From: Chloroflexota bacterium | GTDB lineage: Bacteria > Chloroflexota > Anaerolineae > J102 | Reading direction: 5' to 3' | NCBI GenBank assembly: GCA_029782215.1 | Contig: JAKOVD010000209.1 | Location: 1-64,000, forward strand | DNA length: 64,000 nt | Shown: piece after piece, positions 26,520-35,256 of the stretch | Layout of the letters: every line of letters begins with the position of its first letter | How positions within the stretch are numbered: position 1 is the stretch's first letter | Program-made: the position numbers and the translations under genes | The notes under the pieces: generated by a model | What the model was told of the DNA's origin: nothing | The model's input: only the letters and a program-made list of their open reading frames with translations | Database searches by the model: none

Positions 26520-27080
26520 CTTATCCTGTGTGGCGTTGGCGGCTTCCCAGTCAGAGCGCAGAATGCCCATCAGCAGCAGGTCTTCCCGGCTGCCATCGCG
26601 ATACACCGCCTCGCGGACGCGACCTTCGCGCTGAAATCCTGCTCGTTCGTACAGGCGAACGGCGCGGGTATTGGATGCGATCACATCGAGGCCGAGCCGG
26701 TGCAGGCTCAGCTCGGTAAATACATAACGCAGGACCAGGCGCAGGGCGTCCGAGCCATACCCATGCCCCCAGTCGGCAGGGTCGCCAATGCCCATGCTGA
26801 GCTTGCCGGCGCCGTTGCTCCACTCGATGCTGTTGATGGAGACGAAGCCGATGAGACGATCGTCCCTGAGCGTGCGCAGCCCGAAATAGTAGCTGTAGGT
26901 GTCGGAAACGCCGTAGCGTTCACCCACCTGGTCCAACGTGAAGGGCCGCGCCGGATCGGTGTCGATCAAGCGCATGTACTCGCTATGGGTGGTCCACCCG
27001 GCAATGACGGCGATATCGCCGGGTTCGTGCGCGGCCAGGCGCACCAGCTTGCCGCGAAACAGAGACGGTTCGCCGCTCAT
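26496..27080 (-). CDS. RimJ/RimL-type GNAT acetyltransferase
   Basis: A 194-residue acetyltransferase of the ribosomal-protein-N-acetyltransferase-like group. LVRLAAHEPGDIAVIAGW is the typical N-terminus. MGIGDPADWGHGYGSDALRLVLRYVF carries the acetyl-CoA loop, and LDVIASNTRAVRLYERAGFQREG is the hallmark C-terminal motif. The start overlaps the stop of the upstream gene (ATGA at 27077-27080), so it is the last gene of a three-gene operon with two multidomain proteins. The final residues KKTGRSGA are encoded by the terminator hairpin. Substrate unknown; many relatives act on small molecules or antibiotics. Confidence 0.85.
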   Translation of the reverse strand: MSGEPSLFRGKLVRLAAHEPGDIAVIAGWTTHSEYMRLIDTDPARPFTLDQVGERYGVSDTYSYYFGLRTLRDDRLIGFVSINSIEWSNGAGKLSMGIGDPADWGHGYGSDALRLVLRYVFTELSLHRLGLDVIASNTRAVRLYERAGFQREGRVREAVYRDGSREDLLLMGILRSDWEAANATQDKKTGRSGA

Positions 27081-28009
27081 GAGGATGGGCCCAAAGCCTT
27101 GAGCAGCTTGGCCGGGTCGACGGGCAGTTCCTGGACCCGGACGCCGGCCGCAGCAAGGGCCTCTTTGTCGCTGTCGCTGTGCTGGCCCACCAGGAGCACC
27201 TGGCCGGCGCGGCAGGCTTCGTCGAGGCTGAAGCCAAAGCTTAGCCGCTGGGTCGCCAGATGACCGGCGAGCAGCGCCAGATAGACGCGTGTGGCCGGTT
27301 CGTCAAGCGGTCCAAAGAGCACGTAGGCCGCCAGCAGGCGGGGCACGGCAGGGGCCGGCGGGAAGTCCACCTGCACGCTCTGGACGCCGTCGACCTCGAT
27401 CGGGCCGGCCACGCGATGGTCCACCGTGTCGGTGATGGTGTATTTTCCGGCTGCCAGGCCTTCGAAGCGGTAGGTTTCATCGGTGCCAACCTGGCCCGTG
27501 ACCTCGCGGCCGGACGCATCCGCCAGCACCAGGGCGTGCCCAGCGCCGCCGGGCACCTTGCCGGAGATGGCGCTGGCCGCCGGCGGGGGCGCGACTTCGG
27601 CCCGAGCCTGCTGGAAGATCACCAGGAAGGAATGATGGAACAGGGTGTTGCCCGCCGCTTCGTCGGGATGGGCGGTGTGCAGGTTCTCGACACGGTCTGA
27701 TGGCGCGCCGGGCACGTAGACGCTGCAGACCTCCCACTTCCACATCGGCTCATTGGCGCCGGGCTCGGTGGCCGGCTTATCGATCACCAGGTCACGCCCC
27801 CCGCCGTCCCAGTCCACGTGCACTTTGGCGCCCATGATGCGGGCCCCGACCGCATCGAGCACGTCCAGGAAGAGGTGGTGCCGCCCGCCGTTTTCGGCGG
27901 GGGTGAGATGGTGGACGCGCAGGACCCGCCAATAGTCCGTACCGGGCGCCGCCTCGGCGGCGACCACACGGACGCCATAGGCCACGGCATCGTTGACGGC
28001 ATCAGGCAT
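27077..28009 (-). CDS. Uncharacterised three-domain protein sharing a C-terminal module with its neighbour
   Basis: A 310-residue protein of unknown function. Residues about 1-135 form a beta-rich domain (VLRVHHLTPAENGGRHHLFLDVLD). Residues about 145-220 are a carboxypeptidase-regulatory-like domain (SGKVPGGAGHALVL, YRFEGLAAGKYTITD) homologous to repeats in the upstream protein. Residues about 225-305 are a module (YVLFGPLDEPATR, LLAGHLATQRLSFGFSLDEA, VLLVGQ) that aligns with the C-terminus of the upstream protein. There is no signal peptide. ATG 28009 overlaps the upstream stop by 8 bp, and the gene overlaps the following GNAT by 4 bp. The longer open frame is only a shadow of the neighbour. 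Confidence 0.75.
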   Translation of the reverse strand: MPDAVNDAVAYGVRVVAAEAAPGTDYWRVLRVHHLTPAENGGRHHLFLDVLDAVGARIMGAKVHVDWDGGGRDLVIDKPATEPGANEPMWKWEVCSVYVPGAPSDRVENLHTAHPDEAAGNTLFHHSFLVIFQQARAEVAPPPAASAISGKVPGGAGHALVLADASGREVTGQVGTDETYRFEGLAAGKYTITDTVDHRVAGPIEVDGVQSVQVDFPPAPAVPRLLAAYVLFGPLDEPATRVYLALLAGHLATQRLSFGFSLDEACRAGQVLLVGQHSDSDKEALAAAGVRVQELPVDPAKLLKALGPSS

Positions 28010-31000
28010 GGGGGACCTCCGGGAAGGGCAGGGCGGCAAGGGAGACAGCGGTGCGCGGCGCCAGCAGGGGCGCCAGCGCCAGGAGGTCCTTTCTGAGATC
28101 GACGATCTGGCAGCCCGCAGCTTGCAGCTCCACCACTGCTTCGGCGGTGATGCCATCGCCCAGCAAGACCACGGTGGCGGCATTGCGGGCTTCCGGGGCG
28201 CTGAACCCGACGACCCCTGCCGGTTGTGAGGCCAGCCAGGGCGCCAGCAGGTGCAGGAGCGCCGCCTGCAGGCCTGGATCGGCGGCGCCGAGCAGGTAGT
28301 AGCGGGCGAACGGTTTGGCTGCTGCCTGGGGCGCATAGACGAGGTCGATGGCCAGGGCGCCCTGTCCGTCCAGGAACAGGTCGCTGGCCAGCACCGCCGC
28401 CCCGACTACCACCTGGTAGAACCCCATCTCCAGGGCATCGAAAGCGAACTCACCGCCGGCGCCGGTCTGGGTGGCGGCCACCGAGCGGCCATCACGCTGC
28501 AGCGTGATCTGGATAGCCGGCATACCCTTGCCGGCATCGTCGCGCAGAACGCCGGCAAGGCGGCTCTCCGCGGCGGGGATGACGACGCCGGCGCCTGCCC
28601 GCAGGACGGGGGCCCGCAGCACACTCTTCCCGTCGCTGACCAGACCCGTGACCATGTCGTCGCCGAGCTCGACGCGGTAGACGCCCGCCGGGAGATTGGT
28701 GAAGCGGTACTGGGCATCGGTGGACAGCTCTGCATGCCGGGTAAACCCATAGGTTTCGGAGATCAGGATGACGGTCCGGCTCTGCGCCGGCACGTTGGCG
28801 ACCGCGCCCACGATGGCGCCGAGCACCGGGAAATCGAAAGTGACCTTGTTCTCTCCGTCCAGCGGCAGGTCTGAAACCACCATGCCCACCCCACCCAACG
28901 CCAGCTCATAGATCCCGGCCGGCAGACCTTCAAAACGGAAGGTGCGGTTGGCGTCGAGGATATACCGGCGGCTTTGCTGTCCTGCCCACAAGGTGACCAC
29001 CTGGCCAACACGCCCACCCGGCACCTTGCCGCTCACCACGCTCGTCGCCGGCCCGGCGGCGCCGGCCGGCTGGAGCTGGAAATTCACCTCGTAGCTGATG
29101 GGATCGCCCTCGCGGCCCGGCACATGGGCGGTGACAAGACCATCGGCGGTATCGCTGGGATAATCGCCCTGGACGACGCTGATACTGAAGGCGCCGGCGG
29201 AGTTCACGAATTCGTAGTAGCCGTCGGGTTCGGGTTTGTAGGGGTTTTGGCCGGTGCGTGTGCGGGGGAATTTCGTGCCGGGAGCGGCATTCGTCCACCG
29301 CATTTCCAACTCGACGTTCTTGATCCCCTTCCCATTCTTGTCCACCACGCGCCCGAAGAAGAGTTTGTTGTTGCCCGTTTCGGCCTTGGACAGCAGGCGC
29401 TTGGCTGTTACCGCGTAGCGCGCCGTGGTCGCCGCCGGGACCGTGATCGTGGCTTTGGCTGCTGCCAGCCCGCGACCGACGGTGACGCTGGCGCTGGCGC
29501 TGCCCACGACCAGGACATAGGTTCCGGCGACGCCCGGCCGGAACTCGCAGGCGCCGGCGCTGTCGGTGGTGGCGGTGCGCTGGACGAGGCCATTGCGGTG
29601 CAGCGCAACCTGCACACCGGCCTGGGGATGCCCGCCGCCGTCGACGACGGCGCCGCTGATCTGGAAGTCGCCCGTCGCGTCCATGTCCTTGAGGTCAATG
29701 GCATCGACGTCTCCTTCCGTCAGGGTGATGCTGTGCGCCACAACGCCCACCCAATCTGCCACCAGGTCATACTGACCTGGCGGCGCTGCCAGCCGGTAGC
29801 GGCCATCCGGGCCTGTCTGGCCGCTGGCGACGGTGTTCTCCCCCTGCCGGAGCATCAGGGCCAGGCCCACGACCGGCGCACCGCTCCTGTCGAGCACAGC
29901 GCCTTCCAGGGCTGCCGTTGTACCGCTAGGCGCGCGTAACTCGTGGCGCACGCGGCTGGGGGTCTCCTTCAGGAGCCGGATCAAAGGGAGCTCGCCCGCA
30001 AGGCCAAACTGCTGGTCCCAGGCATGGCTGTACCAGGACATCTGATCCCAGGTGGGGTTGAAGTCGCCCAGGGGCCTAGAAGCGAGCAGCCAGGTGCAGC
30101 AGGTGAAGTACCACTCAGGCGCCTCGTCCTGGAGGAAGCGGTAGATCGCCATCTGCCACTCGGCCTGTGTGGTCGTGCTGACCTTGGGATAGCGCTTGTC
30201 ATCGCCCCAACCCACCACCGGTCCGCCTTCTGTGCTCATCACCGGCACATCGAATCCGAGGGTCTGCTGGATGGTGGCGCCCCACCATTCAAAAGCGCGG
30301 AAACAGTAGGCGTCCTGGAAGATGGTCTGGCCGGGGTTCTTGGCCCGCGCCCGCAGGGCATTGATCTCCTCAAGTGGCCGTCCATCCCAGGCCCAGGCCT
30401 GGTACTTGGCATAATCGGACCGGGTGATGCCGTGCTGCAGCGCCTGGTCGGGGGTGAGGCTGCTGTACTGCCAGCGCTGGTAGTAGGCGTATTCCTCGGC
30501 GGTCAGGGCCTGGCCGGTCTGGTTGACGGCGTCGCCGGGATAATCGAGGGGATGGTTCAGCGTGTAGTTATGGATGGCTACCCAGGCGCCGCGCTCGAAG
30601 ATGTCCTTGCGTCCGCGCTCCACCACCTTGGCGATACCGTTGCTTTGGTTGCCGGGCCCCATGGCCGGATAGGCGGGGAGACCGCCTTCCTTGAAGATGG
30701 TGTCGGCGTCCCAAATGAAGTTGTCCACCACCACATCGAGCCAGTTGGCCGGCCGGTGGTTGTTCTTCCATTCGGCGGGCAGATCCGGCTCATTGTTCGC
30801 CTCGAAGTAGCGCACTCCCGCGGCCACCAGCTTGTGAACGGCGTCGATGCCGCGGCCATCAAGATGGCCCGGGTTCGGCCGCTCGCGGTAGATGCGAACG
30901 ATGGGCATGATGCCGTTGTCCAGCAGAGCCCGGGAAAGCTCACGCGACGAGGCGCCGCCATCGTCGAGCACTTTGACCCATTTGATCTGCAGCGCCTGCA

Positions 31001-31121
31001 GTTCATTGATCCACTGCTGCAGCGCCGCACCTGAGGGATGGTAGACGCTCGCCGACCAGTGCACACCCCGCCCGTTGTCATCCGGCGGCCGGGGGAAATC
31101 CGACAACTGTTTGCGGCTCAT
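28002..31121 (-). CDS. Large multidomain protein: GH-like TIM barrel plus carboxypeptidase-regulatory-like repeats
   Basis: A 1039-residue protein. Residues about 18-385 resemble a glycoside-hydrolase clan A barrel: GVHWSASVYHP, VKVLDDGG, PIVRIYRERPNPGH, the putative acid/base in YFEANNEPDLP, and a later Glu in VMSTEGGPVVGW. Residues about 405-935 hold at least five Ig-like carboxypeptidase-regulatory repeats (YRLAAPPGQYDLVADW, YRFTNLPAGVYRVELGD and similar), separated by SGKVPGG-type linkers. The last about 100 residues (28005-28310) are a module shared with the next protein. No signal peptide is visible, which is unusual for a hydrolase of this type. It is first in an operon with the 310-residue protein and a GNAT. 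The exact sugar target is unknown. Confidence 0.75.
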   Translation of the reverse strand: MSRKQLSDFPRPPDDNGRGVHWSASVYHPSGAALQQWINELQALQIKWVKVLDDGGASSRELSRALLDNGIMPIVRIYRERPNPGHLDGRGIDAVHKLVAAGVRYFEANNEPDLPAEWKNNHRPANWLDVVVDNFIWDADTIFKEGGLPAYPAMGPGNQSNGIAKVVERGRKDIFERGAWVAIHNYTLNHPLDYPGDAVNQTGQALTAEEYAYYQRWQYSSLTPDQALQHGITRSDYAKYQAWAWDGRPLEEINALRARAKNPGQTIFQDAYCFRAFEWWGATIQQTLGFDVPVMSTEGGPVVGWGDDKRYPKVSTTTQAEWQMAIYRFLQDEAPEWYFTCCTWLLASRPLGDFNPTWDQMSWYSHAWDQQFGLAGELPLIRLLKETPSRVRHELRAPSGTTAALEGAVLDRSGAPVVGLALMLRQGENTVASGQTGPDGRYRLAAPPGQYDLVADWVGVVAHSITLTEGDVDAIDLKDMDATGDFQISGAVVDGGGHPQAGVQVALHRNGLVQRTATTDSAGACEFRPGVAGTYVLVVGSASASVTVGRGLAAAKATITVPAATTARYAVTAKRLLSKAETGNNKLFFGRVVDKNGKGIKNVELEMRWTNAAPGTKFPRTRTGQNPYKPEPDGYYEFVNSAGAFSISVVQGDYPSDTADGLVTAHVPGREGDPISYEVNFQLQPAGAAGPATSVVSGKVPGGRVGQVVTLWAGQQSRRYILDANRTFRFEGLPAGIYELALGGVGMVVSDLPLDGENKVTFDFPVLGAIVGAVANVPAQSRTVILISETYGFTRHAELSTDAQYRFTNLPAGVYRVELGDDMVTGLVSDGKSVLRAPVLRAGAGVVIPAAESRLAGVLRDDAGKGMPAIQITLQRDGRSVAATQTGAGGEFAFDALEMGFYQVVVGAAVLASDLFLDGQGALAIDLVYAPQAAAKPFARYYLLGAADPGLQAALLHLLAPWLASQPAGVVGFSAPEARNAATVVLLGDGITAEAVVELQAAGCQIVDLRKDLLALAPLLAPRTAVSLAALPFPEVPHA

Positions 31122-31228
31122 GTTGACCTCGTCTTAATGGGGGAAGGAGGACGAAGAGGGCGGCACGAGACATCGGGCCTCAATTGTGTGTGCGATGAAT
31201 ACTAGCCCGTTATGTGTCTTCTGACAAC

Positions 31229-32920
31229 TTATGGTGATGAAACCTGCCGCAGTACGACCGTGTGCTGGGCGCCGGAGCGTTCGCGAATGACCTCGATGAT
31301 TTCCAGTTCCTTGCCGGCCTTGACGACCTCGGAGTTCAGGAGCTCAGCGCGTCCTGGAAAGTTGGTCCGTTCGGGCATGTGGAGGAGATAGACGGCTTCC
31401 GGATCCTGCAGGTCCTGGCGGATGGCCTCGGCGACGCCTTCGGGCGGGGCATCCACCCGTTCGTAGCCGAAGATCTCGATGGGGTCCACCTCACCCTGCG
31501 AGATCAGGATCAGCGGCGCCTTGAAGCCCCAGTCGAGAGCATAGGGCCGGGTGATGCCGTTCTGGCGCAGGTAGTCGGCCAGGCGGTAGGAGGTGTCCGA
31601 ATGGTCGGCCAAGCCGCCGCTGCGCGCCAGCGCCCGGTGGTAGCCAACATCCGCCGTCAGGCTGCTGGCGCCCAGGATGAGGGCGAAGAGCACCGCAGCG
31701 GCGTTGGTCAGCCACAGCGCCGTAAGCCGTCCCAGCAGCCGGAAGGGGATGTCCCAGGCCGCAGCGACGGCCAGGGCAAGGTAAGGCGAAAAGATGGCAA
31801 GATGGGTGTACCAGAGCGCGGTCGGGGTCAGGGGGCTCTGGAGCAGCAGCAGGGCTGTGTAGGCATACAAAAGCAGCGCCGCCAGCGCCAACCGGCGCAG
31901 GTCGGGCTGGCGGCGTCCTGCCGCAAGGGCAACGCCGGCAATGCCGAGCCCTGCCAGCCAGACGGGGAAGGCGAGCAGGTCACTGGCGTTGCCTCCCAGG
32001 TACCAGAAATGGTTGCCTTCCAGGAAGTTACGGGTCTGGCCAAGGCGCTGGCCGAGGTTGCCCAGGTAGTTGGTGTTGGCGACCCCGTAGTAGGACTCGT
32101 TGAGCGTGCCCAGGAAGTGCCTGAAGGTGGCGCCCGTCTGCAGGTTGAACAGGAGAAATGGCGCCATGCCGAGCAGAAACGCCGCGACTGCGCCCACCAC
32201 GACCGGCGGCCGCAGAAGCTGGCGGGGGTGGAACGAGTCGGCCACCGGGAGGCCCAGGGGTTTGCGGAGCAGCCACACCGCCGGCGCCAGGATGGCCGTG
32301 GCGACGAGGGGCCAGAGCATGATGAACTTGGCCCACAGTCCCAAGCCGGCCATGAAGGCCGCCAGCAGCCACCAGCGGCTGCGGCCGGTGGCGCTGAGTT
32401 TGCCCAACGCCAGCAGAATGGCGAGGCTGAGGGCGATGGTCGTATTGGTGACGTAGATGCCCTGGCGCGAGAAGAAGACGTAAGATGGCTGTACGGCTAA
32501 CAACCAGGCGGCCAGCAACCCGGCGCGACGCCCGCCCACCGCGCTTCCCAGCCGGTAGGTCAGCCACAGAATCAGCACGGCCACCGTCAGCGGCCAGAGC
32601 CGCATGACAGGGACGCTGATGCCGCCTATCTTGAAGTAGGCAAGCAGGACATAGGTGTTGAGGGCGCCGACATAGTCGACGATCATCAACGGCAGGCGCG
32701 CGCCGGCCACGTGGATGGTGGCATCACGGTGCGCCTCGACGGGCAACCCCCGCAGCAACTGCACCGCAGGCTGTGCCTCGACAGCTTCGTCGTAGTTTGG
32801 CCCCGGCAGTGAAAGCTGGTAGAGAGTCAGCGCCAGGAAGACGCCCAGGGGGAGCAGAAAGGCCAGCCCTGCCGGGAAGCGGAGGCGCCGGGAAGGGACA
32901 AGAGCAGCGGGAGGCGACAC
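31229..32920 (-). CDS. GT39/ArnT-like membrane glycosyltransferase
   Basis: A 563-residue polytopic protein with about 11-12 hydrophobic helices in the N-terminal 410 residues. The first luminal loop has the acidic signature of GT-C glycosyltransferases (LPGPNYDEAVEAQPA, the Asp-Glu pair near residue 48). A family-typical SRQGIYVTNTTIALSLAILLALG segment follows. The C-terminal soluble part (about 130 residues) lies outside the membrane. These enzymes transfer sugars from polyprenyl-phosphate to proteins, lipids or wall polymers. It ends a co-directional group with the FecR-like gene 22 bp upstream. Confidence 0.8.
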   Translation of the reverse strand: MSPPAALVPSRRLRFPAGLAFLLPLGVFLALTLYQLSLPGPNYDEAVEAQPAVQLLRGLPVEAHRDATIHVAGARLPLMIVDYVGALNTYVLLAYFKIGGISVPVMRLWPLTVAVLILWLTYRLGSAVGGRRAGLLAAWLLAVQPSYVFFSRQGIYVTNTTIALSLAILLALGKLSATGRSRWWLLAAFMAGLGLWAKFIMLWPLVATAILAPAVWLLRKPLGLPVADSFHPRQLLRPPVVVGAVAAFLLGMAPFLLFNLQTGATFRHFLGTLNESYYGVANTNYLGNLGQRLGQTRNFLEGNHFWYLGGNASDLLAFPVWLAGLGIAGVALAAGRRQPDLRRLALAALLLYAYTALLLLQSPLTPTALWYTHLAIFSPYLALAVAAAWDIPFRLLGRLTALWLTNAAAVLFALILGASSLTADVGYHRALARSGGLADHSDTSYRLADYLRQNGITRPYALDWGFKAPLILISQGEVDPIEIFGYERVDAPPEGVAEAIRQDLQDPEAVYLLHMPERTNFPGRAELLNSEVVKAGKELEIIEVIRERSGAQHTVVLRQVSSP

Positions 32921-32941
32921 AAACGGGGCCAGGGGACGGCG

Positions 32942-34219
32942 CTACTGGGCAATCAGGCCGACGTTGGCGGCCTGGCTGCGGTAGTTGTGGCCGCTGGCAT
33001 AGATGCGGATCTTAGTCACCTTCGCGGGCCGGGGAAAAGTAGGACTCTGCAGGAAGTCTGGCGACTCATAGTCGTACCAGACGGCCTGGGGAATCTTCTC
33101 ACCGCCCCGTATCGGCCAGTTTGCCACCGGGTCTTTGGCGTAGAACCCCCATGTCCAGAACTGAGGGTTGCCGTTGACGTCGATGAAGTCGATGCGGGCC
33201 ATCAGCGGGAATTCCGAGGACTGCTGGCCGGCCCCGGCCAGCGACTGGCTCAGCAGCCTGGCGTCCAGCCGCAGAATCAGGCTGTCGTAGTCGAGGACGT
33301 CGACGTTGATGTCCTGGGTGATGCCTGTCTCTGTGTGGATACCTTCCTCACCCTGGCGCACGAAATAGGCGGCATTGCGTTCACCGCTGTTGGTCACCGT
33401 CACCGTGCCGTGGGTCACGGCGCTGGGGTCGCCGGCATCGACGATGGATTCCACGGTCCATGTTTCTTCCAGCGGCTCGGTGAAGTCGCCGTTCTTGACC
33501 AGGTTGACCGGCCCAGCCTTAGGCGAGGCAGGCGGCGATCCCAGGGCCACGGTCGTGCGCTGGCCGCCATTCAGTACCACCTGTTCTCCCTGGCTTTCGA
33601 CCCGCACATCACCACCGCGATCGTTGACCTCGGTGGCATCGTTGGTCACGGCGATGGCCACATCGTCGCCATCTTCAAGGTGGATGACGGCGTGGGGCGT
33701 CTTGACGGTGATCTCGACCGGCCGGTCTTCGCGGGCGTTACCGATCACGCGGGCGCGGCCCTGGTCCAGCCGCAGGTTGATGCGGTCGGGCTGGCTGCTG
33801 CTGCGAAACCTGGGCGCACGCGCCTCTTCAAAGACGACATCGGTGTTGTCGCGCAGTTGCACGGACGCCAGCGTCTGGTCGGGGCTGCCATTGGCGTAGA
33901 TGGAGATGTTGGCGCGTGCTTCCTCATCCGTGCGCATGCGATCGCCTTCGCTCAATGCCAGGGTACTGACAACGCCCGTGACGTTTCCCATATCGGCGTC
34001 CAGGATCAGCGGCGTGCCGCGAATGGCCTCGACCTGTGTGTACCGGTCGACCGTTGCGTTTTCGACGAACCAGCGGATGCCCAGCGGAATGCCGACGATG
34101 CCAACCAGGAACAGCCCAAACGCGATCCAGAGCAGGATCCATGCCTGCCTGCCTACGCCCTCATAGGGGCTGGAAGACGCCGTTTGCGGGGCTTTGACGG
34201 AAGGGATGCTGTCAGTCAT
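32942..34219 (-). CDS. Single-pass membrane protein with FecR domain
   Basis: A 425-residue protein. A single membrane helix is near residues 29-52 (WILLWIAFGLFLVGIVGIPLGIRWF). The following region with ARVIGNAREDRPVEITVKTPHAVIHLEDGD...VTNDATEVNDRGGDVRVESQGEQVVLNGGQRTTV has the strand pattern of the FecR domain. The C-terminal 190 residues (NLVKNGDFTEPLEETWTVE...RIYASGHNYRSQAANVGLIAQ) look like a galactose-binding, jelly-roll-type domain. FecR proteins normally work with an ECF sigma factor, but none is adjacent. I start at ATG 34219; an earlier in-frame ATG at 34291 would overlap the acylphosphatase gene. Probably surface-exposed. Confidence 0.7.
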   Translation of the reverse strand: MTDSIPSVKAPQTASSSPYEGVGRQAWILLWIAFGLFLVGIVGIPLGIRWFVENATVDRYTQVEAIRGTPLILDADMGNVTGVVSTLALSEGDRMRTDEEARANISIYANGSPDQTLASVQLRDNTDVVFEEARAPRFRSSSQPDRINLRLDQGRARVIGNAREDRPVEITVKTPHAVIHLEDGDDVAIAVTNDATEVNDRGGDVRVESQGEQVVLNGGQRTTVALGSPPASPKAGPVNLVKNGDFTEPLEETWTVESIVDAGDPSAVTHGTVTVTNSGERNAAYFVRQGEEGIHTETGITQDINVDVLDYDSLILRLDARLLSQSLAGAGQQSSEFPLMARIDFIDVNGNPQFWTWGFYAKDPVANWPIRGGEKIPQAVWYDYESPDFLQSPTFPRPAKVTKIRIYASGHNYRSQAANVGLIAQ

Positions 34220-34242
34220 GGCGGCGGCGGTCCCCAGGGGAC

Positions 34243-34533
34243 CTAGTGGATGATGCGGAAGTCGGTGAATTCGCCGCGCGGCGTTTCCCAAGTCACGTCG
34301 ACGCGGTCGACCCCTGACAGGCGGGGGCCGGCGCGTAACTGGTCGAGCAGCCGGTTGAGGGCATCCTCGGGACCCTCGGCCACGACCTCCACTTGCTGTC
34401 CCCCGAAGTAGAGGTTGCGCACGGTGCCGTTGAGCCCCAGGGCGATGGCCTCGCGCTGGACAAAGGCGCGGAAGCCCACGCCCTGGACGCGACCTTGAAC
34501 GACAGCATGGATGCGAGACGAGGTGGTTGGCAT
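34243..34533 (-). CDS. acyP: Acylphosphatase
   Basis: A 96-residue enzyme that hydrolyses acyl phosphates. The family signature VQGRVQGVGFRAFVQREA holds the catalytic Arg in GFR, and GTVRNLYFGGQQVEVVAEG provides the catalytic Asn in VRN and the second motif. Size is standard (about 90-100). It sits between the TPR protein and the FecR-like gene in a minus-strand series; there is no obvious functional link. Confidence 0.95.
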   Translation of the reverse strand: MPTTSSRIHAVVQGRVQGVGFRAFVQREAIALGLNGTVRNLYFGGQQVEVVAEGPEDALNRLLDQLRAGPRLSGVDRVDVTWETPRGEFTDFRIIH

Positions 34534-34566
34534 GGTAAATGGGGCGGCGGGAAGGGGTGGCGCTGG

Positions 34567-35226
34567 CTAGTCCTCGGCCAGGGAATCTTCGCCTGGGCTA
34601 TTGGCCAGCCGGGCAGTCTGCGCGGCCTCAAGGCGGCGCAGCCACAGTATGGCATCGCGATCGTTCGGATTGGCTCGCAGCGCGGCCTGGAACCAGTTTT
34701 CGGCCTCCGGCCAGTCCTGCCTCTCGGCGTAGATCAGACCGATGCTGTAGTGCGCGTTCTCGGCCACCGGATCGATCTCTATGGCTTGTTTGAAGGTCTC
34801 GATCGCTTTCTCCTGAGCGCTGGCAGAGGAATACTCCAAGCGTCCCAGGTAGGCGGCGGCCAGGTTCATCAAAAGACGGGCGTTGAAGGGATGTTGTTCC
34901 ACCGCCCCTTCCAGGAAGCTCACGGCGGTGTTCCAGCGGGCATTCATCACCAGGGCGCCGCCAAGGGTGACGGCCACGTCGGGGTCGTCCGGAGCCAAGG
35001 CATAGGCCTGCTGCAGGGGCGCTAGCGCTTCCGCAGGCCGTTGGGCGCGCAGCAGGCGGGCGCCATCGTTGAGCAGGCGTTGCGCGGCCAGCCTGTTCGC
35101 GGCGGCGGCGTCCCGCTCGATCTGGGCGCGACGCCGCGCCACTTCTTCGGGGCTGAGGGTGTCCGGCGATTCCTGTTGCGCCGGGGAAAGGCGAGGAGGA
35201 CGGGAGGGGCGATTCTTGGCAGCCAT
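34567..35226 (-). CDS. TPR-repeat protein
   Basis: A 219-residue soluble protein. After a basic, Pro-rich N-terminus (MAAKNRPSRPPRLSPAQQE) come about four tetratricopeptide repeats, for example LLRAQRPAEALAPLQQAYALAPDDPDVAV, AVSFLEGAVEQHPFNARLLMNLAAAYLG and GLIYAERQDWPEAENWFQAALRANPNDRDA. TPRs mediate protein contacts. No membrane helix or signal peptide is present. It is 30 bp downstream of the AEC transporter gene and 33 bp upstream of acyP, so it is likely co-transcribed. Confidence 0.8.
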   Translation of the reverse strand: MAAKNRPSRPPRLSPAQQESPDTLSPEEVARRRAQIERDAAAANRLAAQRLLNDGARLLRAQRPAEALAPLQQAYALAPDDPDVAVTLGGALVMNARWNTAVSFLEGAVEQHPFNARLLMNLAAAYLGRLEYSSASAQEKAIETFKQAIEIDPVAENAHYSIGLIYAERQDWPEAENWFQAALRANPNDRDAILWLRRLEAAQTARLANSPGEDSLAED

Positions 35227-35256
35227 CGTGAGCAGATGGGTGAGTGAGGCGACGGA

